From Amblyomma americanum (Eukaryota > Arthropoda > Arachnida > Ixodida > Ixodidae), in contig NC_135498.1 of the NCBI RefSeq assembly GCF_052857255.1, positions 165,040,124-165,104,123 on the forward strand: a stretch of DNA of 64,000 nucleotides, given 5' to 3'. Both the position numbers and the translations under genes were made by a program. Below the pieces are notes generated by a model. The model ran no database searches and had not been told where the DNA came from. It worked only from the letters and a program-made list of their open reading frames with translations. Shown in pieces: positions 57,006 to 64,000 of the stretch. The first letter of the stretch is position 1. Each line of letters opens with the position of its first letter.

Positions 57006-58515
57006 CGTCCGACAGTTTTTGAAAAATCCGTGCTGGGCCCTCCCATTGCACGTCGAGTTTGTTTTTTAGCGGTGTGCGCAATATCATTACCTCATCGCCC
57101 ACCTCAAAACGACGGGCCCTGGCTGTCCGATCATAATAAACCTTGGCCCTCTGCTGGGCCTTTGCCATTGCTTCACCTGACAACTCCTGTGCCCTTCTTA
57201 AGCGTTCGAGGAGCCTAAGCACGTACTCGACCACGACTGGGTCGTCGCCCCTGCCTTCCCACGAGTCTTGAAGCATGCGAAGCGGAGACCGCAGCGAGCG
57301 ACCGTAGCGGAGACCGCAGCGAGCGACCGTACACCAGCTCAGCTGGCGAAAACCCCGTAGCCGCATGCGGCGCGGTCCTTAATGCAAACATCACCCCAGG
57401 CAGACACAGCTCCCAATCACTTTGTTGCTCAAAACACAATGCTCTCAACACGCGCTTCATGACGGAGTGGAGCTTCTCAACGGAATCCGACTGTGGGTGG
57501 TAAACTGAGCTGTGTAACAGCTTTACCCCACACCTTTCGAGAAAGGCTGTCGTCAAAGCGCTAGTAAACACTGTGCCCTGATCTGACTGGATTTCCGCAG
57601 GAAAACCAACTCGCGCAAATATGGACAGTAGTGCATTGACTATCTCAACTGAGCTGAGTTCTTTAAGCGGCACTGCTTCAGGGAACTTTGTCGCTGGACA
57701 GATCACAGTCAAAATGAGTCTGTACCCCGTGGCTGTTACCGGCAGAGGTCCCACTGTATCCATAACGAGCCGTCTAAAAGGCTCCGTAATGATAGGTACC
57801 AACTTCAACGGCGCCCTCGATTTGTCCCCTGGTTTGCCAACCCGCTGACAGGTGTCACATGTCCTCACAAAGTGTTCTGCGTCACGAAAACACCCTGGCC
57901 AATAGTACTCTTGCAAGAGACGGTCCTTAGTCTTCTTAACTCCTAGGTGTCCTGACCACGAACCGCCATGCGACAAGCGCAACAAATCCTGACGGTAACA
58001 CTGAGGCACGATCAGCTGATCGAACTCCACTCCTCTGCGGTCTAGATACTTCCGGTACAGGACCCCACCTCTTTCCAAAAAACGAGCATTTTTCTTGGCG
58101 ATACCTTCCTTGACATTGCAGCGCATGTTTTCTAGGCTGCCATCCTTTTTTTGCTCGGCTATCAAAGCCGACCGGCTGACGTTTAGCAACCTATTAAGTC
58201 CATCTGACGTAGGCGCGATGGGCAAATCTGCAGATAGCTCTTCTAACTTTCCCGTGTCGGGCATTTCCTCTCCAGTAGCTGGTGCCTTCAACGCTACAGG
58301 CTCCATTTTATTCAGTTCGGACGTGCTCTGAATATCAGCTTGCTGCGCCTCCGACCCTTTCTCATTGTTCGACAACGTCGGGCCCGCAACTACCGCCTTT
58401 GCAGCGAGCTCCCGAACTCTCGATCTGGTTAAGGCCTGAACGCTAGCCTCACCAAACAAAAGCCCCTTCTCGCGCAGGAGGTGATCGGACCTGTTCGAAA
58501 ATAGGTACAGGTACT
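57006..58515 (-). pseudogene. Integrase (and protease tail) of element B
   Basis: The minus strand from the right: protease tail YLFSNRSDHLLREKGLLFGE, linker, then integrase. HHCC finger: LSHGGSWSGHLG ... CDTCQRVG. Core: LVMDTVGPLPV (Asp), EIQSDQGTVFTS (Asp), YHPQSDSVEKLHSVMKR (Glu). A FSPAELVYGRSLRSPL segment ends at a 25-bp tandem duplication (57281-57330) that shifts the frame. The C-terminus resumes at 57366 with AQQRAKVYYDRTARARRFE, VGDEVMILRTPLKNK and QWEGPARIFQKLSDV, where the TTAA transposon interrupts it. The rest is at 54410. Integrase precedes RT. Confidence 0.85.
57281..57330. repeat. 25-bp tandem duplication causing a frameshift
   Basis: AGCGGAGACCGCAGCGAGCG+ACCGT occurs twice in a row (57281-57305, 57306-57330). 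Twenty-five bases is 8 codons plus 1, so the duplication alone explains the frame change between the two integrase pieces. Confidence 0.85.
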
Positions 58516-58527
58516 GGGGGGGGGGGG
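58516..58527. repeat. G12 homopolymer at the junction of elements B and C
   Basis: Twelve G residues separate minus-strand element B (Pro-rich codons read from the C run) from plus-strand element C. It marks the junction within a base or so; a run this long is also a place for sequencing or assembly error. Confidence 0.7.
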
Positions 58528-58529
58528 CA

Positions 58530-61375
58530 GAAATCGAAGAGAGGGAAGAAGAAATCGAAGAGAGGGAGAAGCGGGTTGACGAGGTTCTAGCGGGCGCGGT
58601 AGCAGCAGATTGCAGCGAAGGGGAAACCGCGGTGGCACAGACGACGCGGCAACGGTTTCGCGAGGCGCAGATTGGAGACGAATCACTCCAGGAAGCGTGG
58701 GCTCAGGCTAGAGAGGGAACACACGGCATGGCGGTCCGGGACGAGCTTTTGTTCCACCAGGAGCCTGTTGCTGGGCATCCATGTACTCAGCTTGTCCTCC
58801 CAACCGAGCCACGCGCAGAGGTGTTAAAAATGGCGCACGACTCAGTGTGGGCAGGTCATCTCGGTGAGCGGAAAACGCTTCAGCGGATAAAGGCTTCATT
58901 CTTCTGGCCCGGGGTCACACGCGACGTGAAGCAGTACTGCCGCTCATGCCACTCATGTCAGGTGAAGTCGCGTGCACGCACAGCAGATCGAGTGCCGATC
59001 GCGCCGATCGCTAGACCAGAGGCCGCATTCCAAGTGGTAAACATCGACTGCATAGGACCGATAGAACCACCGTCAGCTCGAGGGCACCGCTATGCACTTT
59101 GTGTAGTGGACATGAACACGCGTTGGCCCGAAGTCGTGTGTTTAAAAGCGCTGACCGCTAAGGCCACGTGTGACGCTCTTCTGCAAGTATTCGCGCGCCT
59201 GGGAGTCCCTGAAACAGTGTGCTGTGACCAGGGCACAAATTTTACCGCAAAGCTTACACAAGAGCTTCTCAGAAAATTGGGCGCCTCTCCGAGGTTTTCC
59301 ACGCCGGACCACCCTCAAAGCAACGGTCTGGTCGAGCGCTGGAATGGAACATTCAAATCCATGCTATTCCAGATTATTCAGGAGCACGGACGTGACTGGG
59401 ATAGGCTTGTGCCATTCTTGCTCTGGGCTTACAGAGAGGTCCCTAATGAGACGACCGGGCAGTCGCCGTTTGAGTTAATGTATGGCAGAATACCGACCGA
59501 ACCGCTATCCATTCTCCAAAAAACTTGGACGGGAGACTGGGCAGTACCAGATTCTTTGGCAACGCCGGCGGCAGAGTACCTGTCAGCTTTGCGCGAGAAG
59601 CTGGCCGAGGCAAACGCAAAGGCTAGTAACAACAGCACGGTAGCACAACGCAGGTACACTGGACAATACAACTTGCGCGCTGTCGATAAACACTTCACAG
59701 ATGGGCAGCAGGTGTTGTTGCTTGAAAGGGATGGCGAGGGAAAGTTGATGTCCAAGTGGACGGGGCCTGTGACGGTAATGCGGAAGACGCGCCCGTACAG
59801 TTATCTGATCAAGCTCGACAATGGCGCATGTCGGACTGTCCACGCAAACAAGCTCAGAGCATACCACGCACGGGTGAATGTAGTAGGGGTGATATTCGAG
59901 GGCGACGCGGAGTTCGGCGACGTGCCCACGTTCCCCATGCGCTCAGTGCCAGGCGACGCGCTGCCGCCGGGTGCTCTCGAACATTTGAACGAAGCGCAGC
60001 GTCGAGATCTAGAGGCACTGATCGAGGAGAATGGCCAGGTTTTCAGCAGTAGGCCCGGCAAATGCACGCTAGGAGCGCACAAAATCGTGCTAAAGGAGGG
60101 TGCTCAGCCACGGGCTGGCCATGCGTACAAGGTCCCGATGGCGTATCGGAAGGAAGTGGAGAGCCAAGTAGATGAGCTCCTGGAGTGGGGACTAATATAT
60201 CCCGTTGAGAGTCCTCATGCTCACCCAGTGGTTTGCGTCGCTAAAAAAGATGGGGGGCTGCGCCTGTGCTGCGATTATCGGAAGTTGAATGCGATAACCG
60301 AGCAGGACGCCTTTCCGATGAGCCTACCGTCCGAGCTGCTGTTCCGAGTAGCGAAGGCCAACTTCATCAGCCTAATAGACATGCTGAGAGGCTATTGGCA
60401 AATATCCCTTGACGAGCAGGCACAGGCCCTCACGGCATTCGTCACTCCGGTGGGGCAGTACGCATGGAGGGTCATGTCCTTCGGCCTTCGAAATGCGAGT
60501 TCGACATTTCAGAGGGTCATAAACCAGGTACTAGCACCGCACCGCGAGTACGCATGCGCCTACATAGATGACCTCGCGATTTATTCAGACACCTGGGAGG
60601 AGCATTTGAGGCACGTTCGGGCGGTGCTCGCTTCGATCGCAGCCGCCGGGTTCACCGTGAACGCAGGCAAATGTCATTTTGCGAGACGAGAAGTCGAATT
60701 TTGGGCCATGTGGTTGGGTCGGGGAAGCACAGCGCTAATCCAGGAAAGGTCAAGGCAATAGACGAGATGCCGAGGCCCCAAACAAAGAAGGAGCTCAGAA
60801 GCTTTCTGGGCTTAGCCAACTATTACCGACAATATGTCCCCGACTATTCTCGCGTCGTGCTCCCACTGACGAGCTTAACTAACAGGCGGACACCGCAGCG
60901 GCTCCCATGGGATGACGAGGCGCAGAAAGCTTTTGATGAGGTGAAAGGTTGCTTGAAGAGCGCATCCTCACTTCATGCGCCTGACCCAAGTAAGGAGTTC
61001 GTGCTCGCAACCGATGCTTCGGACTACGCGGTGGGTGCCTGCCGTGCCCAGTGCGATGACGAGGGCCGCGAGCAGCCTATCGCTTTTCTGAGCAAAAAGC
61101 TAAGCCCGGCTCAGACCCGCTGGGCGACTATCGAGAAGGAGGCTTATGGCATCATTTGGGCATTAGGGCGACTTGAAGTCTGGTTGTGTGGCGCACAAAT
61201 TAGGGTCATAACGGACCATAACCCGCTCAAATATTTGACTCTGAGTAGTCCGCACAGCGCCAAGCTGACACGCTGGGCACTCGCTCTGCAGAGATTCGAT
61301 ATCCGGGTCGAGCACAAAAAGGGGGAGCAAAACGCTAATGCCGATGCAATGTCGCGACTCGTAGCTGCCAACTAG
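58530..61375 (+). pseudogene. Integrase-reverse transcriptase-RNase H of element C (integrase-first Gypsy)
   Basis: The frame is open from 58530 (EIEERE repeated twice), through ATG 58632, to 60761. Numbering from that ATG: HHCC finger (H69, H76, C106, C109); integrase core D139, D199, E235, a DD35E spacing; C-terminal KWTGPVTVMRKTRPYSYLI; then RT with RLCCDYRKLNAITEQDA, D583 in SLIDMLRGYW, FGLRNASSTFQRVI and AYIDDLAIYSD (D646, D647). A 1-nt deletion near 60700 moves the rest into the next frame (60671-61375): LGLANYYRQYVPDYS, then RNase H LATDASDYAVGA, TIEKEAYGIIWAL, ITDHNPLKYL and NANADAMSRL. Integrase and RT share one uninterrupted frame. Gag and protease are missing. One base change aside, the enzymes look intact. 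Confidence 0.88.
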
Positions 61376-62555
61376 AGGCGTGGGGGTATCCGGGGCCTGG
61401 AGTTATGTCATGTATGGAGGTGTACCCTGAGGCTTTGGCAACGCATATGGTTCGGCAGCGGCAGATGGTGCTTCTTCGGCTCCGGGCCCGCGGCACGTTG
61501 GTCTGTTTCGGTTTTCTGTGTGTGCTTCATTCCAAGATGTTATGCAGCACACTTGGTGGGGAGGTGTCCTGCGCGGCTGGCTTGGACACATCCGGAGCCT
61601 CAAGTAATCACGTACGGAACGCCGCCTGTATGTGGACAAGAGTGCGTACGCTGTGATCCATTTCCTTTTGACTCCACATGGAACTAACGAGTCAAGCGGA
61701 CGGCGACGGAGGGGAGTTCGGGGTGCGCAGACGACCCAGCTTGGCCGGGCCCCATTGTTCGCAGCCCGCTCCGAGAAGCAGCAACGAAGGCGCGTCGCCT
61801 TTCATCCCTACCGCGGCGACGCTGCCCAAGGCCATTACCCGGGCGGCGGTCGTTCAGTGTGTGGCTAGGAGGCAATTTTGAAGACGCGTTCCTCATGTTC
61901 ACTGTGAGCGCTTATCAGCTCCATATGACTGCCAGGCACTTACTGTGCACGTGGGGCATCAGGAAGAATTGGGGAGCGGCGGCGCCTTAAGTGGCACGGC
62001 TTTCGACAATCTGTGCGGCCCGCGCATGCTCTTTAAGCGAGTAATCATGCCGCCCCGTGGGGGAGGATGGAGTGATCCGAGAGGGGAATTGTTAGTATTC
62101 GTGACAGTGACCTGTCCCCTCTCCCCAATCTTTGATTGGGCGTGTTTTACGCTCCTCTGTCTCTTTTTCAATGTGTTTTCCTCTCCCATGTGTTTTATTG
62201 GATGTGTTTTCCTTTCCCCGGTCCTTGATTGGATGCGTGCTTGTGTTTTGACCTAATTGGTTGGTGTCCCCACTGAGGGCGGGGACTTAGGGATTAAAAG
62301 AAGACGTTTTGGTGGGACCGGGGGTTGATTTCGTCTGGTCACTCTGCGGATCAATCACTATGTACATAGTTGTTCTCCTTGTTGTACCTTCCGTTCTGTC
62401 TTAACTATTTTATGTGTGATTAAACAGTTTACCTCCTGAAGTTCCACGAGTAATGTGACTGAGCAAGTTTAGAACCTCAAGACGTCGGCATCCAACAACT
62501 TCTACCTTTCCCCTTCGGGCTGACATCAAGGAAGAGAAAGGGGTAAAAGGAACCC
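61376..62555 (+). repeat. 3' region and probable LTR of element C
   Basis: After the RNase H stop comes a G-rich stretch (GAGGCGTGGGGG) and then TGTCATGTATGG at 61404, a possible LTR start. Further on are ATTAAAAG (62291), ATTAAAC (62418) and a CTCC/GTTCC-rich end, an order like U3-R-U5. No second LTR is in the window because the 5' side is truncated, so the boundaries are guesses. Open frames here have no domain signature. Confidence 0.45.
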
Positions 62556-63796
62556 AACTGGTGAACTACATCCATTGTAGCTGCGGAATCACGAAGCACT
62601 CGGCACTCTTTCCCGTTCACGAGGAAGTCTCGCATGTAAGGCTCGAGAAGCTTCATGTTCTCGTCAGTGCTGCACAATGACAAAAACACGACTTTTGTTT
62701 TTGTTTCTGGACACTGCGCCGAAAAGTGACCCGGCTTCTGGCACGTATAACACACGCGCGCTTGCCTTCTCTCGAACCGCTTTCTGCGTTCGGCTTCGGC
62801 TGCCGCCGTCTCCTTACGTTCGGTCGGACTGCTTTCACTCGCATCCGCACTACGTGTGTCCCCCCTTGCTCTCATGGGTGTGAACTTCGGCCTCTGAGAC
62901 TTGGAGCCAAATTCACCCTTTTGACCGTCCTTAGCTCCGCGAGCCCGACGCGTCACAAACTCCTCGGCTAGCTCGGCGGCTTTAGCCACTGTACTAACGT
63001 CTGGCCTATCCAAGACCCAGTACCGCACGTTCTCAGGTAACCGACTATAAAACTGTTCTAGCCCGAAACACTGCAGAATTTTCTCGTGGTCACCAAACGC
63101 TTTCTCTTCTTTGAGCCACTCCTGCATGTTTGACATAAGCCTGTAGGCAAACTCTGTATATGACTCACTTCTGCCTTTTTCATTTTCCCGAAACTTCCGA
63201 CGGAACGCCTCCGCTGACAGCCTGTACTTTTTTAGCAGACTCGATTTCACTTGGTCGAAATCCTCTGCCTCCTCTCTCTTCAAGCGAGCGACTACGTCGG
63301 CCGCCTCGCCGGGTAACAAAGTGAGCAAGCGCTGTGGCCACGTTTCCCGAGAGAACCCTTGCTTCTCGCACGTTCGCTCAAAGTTAACCAGGAACAAACC
63401 AATGTCCTCTCCAAGCTTAAACGGCCGCATCAGGTCAGTCATTTTGAACGATACCCGTTCTCCTGCACCGTGTGCCTGACTTCCATTACGAGCGCGTTCC
63501 ATCTCTACCTCGATACGCTTCATTTCCAAAGCGTGTTGACGGTCGCGCTCTTCTTTCTCTTTATCTTTTTGTTCTTTACGTTCGCGCTCGTCTTTCTCTT
63601 TTTGCTCTTTACGTTCGCGCTCCTCTTTTTGCTCTTTCTCCTCAATGGTCTCAAGGCATTCCGACAGCTCGTCCTCAGCCTCCAACTCAAGAATAGCCCT
63701 TAGCAGTTCTGGTTTTCTGAGTTTGTCTGAGACATCCAGACCCAACTCTCTTGCAAGCTCCAGCAATTTCGGTTTGCGCAACGACTTCAAATCCAT
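62477..63796 (-). pseudogene. Gag and start of protease, element B
   Basis: 439 codons. Residues 1-38 repeat LRKPKLLELARELGL / LRKPELLRAILEL, a SAP-like helix-turn. Residues ~45-105 are a Lys/Glu/Arg-rich coiled coil (ERERKEQKEKDERERKEQ). The capsid-like part has FKLGEDIGLFLVNFERTC, LPGEAADVVARL and a SYTEFAYRLMSNMQEW stretch. The zinc knuckle CYTCQKPGHFSAQC spans 349-362. RVLRDSAATMDVV, residues ~400-408, looks like the protease active-site strand (D-S-A). The last ~30 residues are foreign, marking the junction with element C near 62557. Gag packages the RNA; this copy is cut off before the protease is complete. Confidence 0.82.
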
Positions 63797-64000
63797 GGCT
63801 GCTCCGAATGCTGCTTTCTCTACTGCCTACTATTGTCTTGCCGCAAACTAACCCGGCAGCAACGACAACACAATTACCAGCTCTGTTTCTGACACTAACA
63901 AAAGCCTGGCAAAACTCAGAAGAAGAAAGTCCCGCACTCACCAAACCTCGCAGCCAAGAATTCAGCGCAGTCGTTCCGCTGCAGGCAACCAGTCATCACA
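63797..64000 (-). other. 5' leader of element B
   Basis: Non-coding sequence upstream of the gag ATG on the minus strand. The 5' LTR and primer-binding site must lie beyond the window edge. Nothing else is recognised. Confidence 0.45.

Overview
The window looks like nuclear DNA of an ixodid (hard) tick, probably a metastriate such as Rhipicephalus or Dermacentor. Two things point there. One is a phased set of exons whose C-terminus has the tick lipocalin (histamine-binding type) cysteine and tryptophan pattern. The other is a dense load of tRNA-headed SINEs (Ruka-like), RTE-type LINEs and Ty3/Gypsy elements of the kind that fill tick genomes. There is no bacterial gene organisation, and most long open frames belong to transposable elements.

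Layout. From about 0.9 to 31.2 kb the plus strand holds host sequence: signal-peptide first exons at 942 and 8399, and four phase-compatible lipocalin exons at 18336, 21937, 26630 and 31025, ending in a stop codon and an AATAAA. A third copy of the promoter and signal-peptide exon lies at 45188, inside a duplicated block (7250-12970 matches 43990-46365). This is a tandemly duplicated lipocalin locus. An RTE-type LINE (8481-11498, minus strand) interrupts only the left copy, so the right copy serves as its empty site. The introns carry LINE fragments, SINEs, fold-back elements, microsatellites and a Penelope-like fragment with a hammerhead-like motif.

From 35.4 to 43.8 kb lie a degenerate minus-strand LINE, itself split by a ~475-bp fold-back element, and a decayed Ty3/Gypsy element with one recognisable LTR.

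From 48.4 kb to the window edge is a nest of retroelements. Element A (minus) keeps a 3' LTR and part of its 5' LTR and is internally deleted, joining gag to integrase. Element B (minus) sits inside A's 5' LTR; its LTR is at 51788-52357, its gag is at 62.5-63.8 kb, and it reads integrase then RT-RNase H. B is split by a TTAA-flanked DNA transposon (54419-57001) with a 504-codon transposase, and by a plus-strand element C (~58.5-62.5 kb) that also reads integrase then RT-RNase H. The integrase-first order in B and C is the unusual Gmr1-type pol order.

All coordinates come from reading the sequence by eye. Exon joins, family names and element boundaries are inferences of the stated confidence; no database search or folding program was run.
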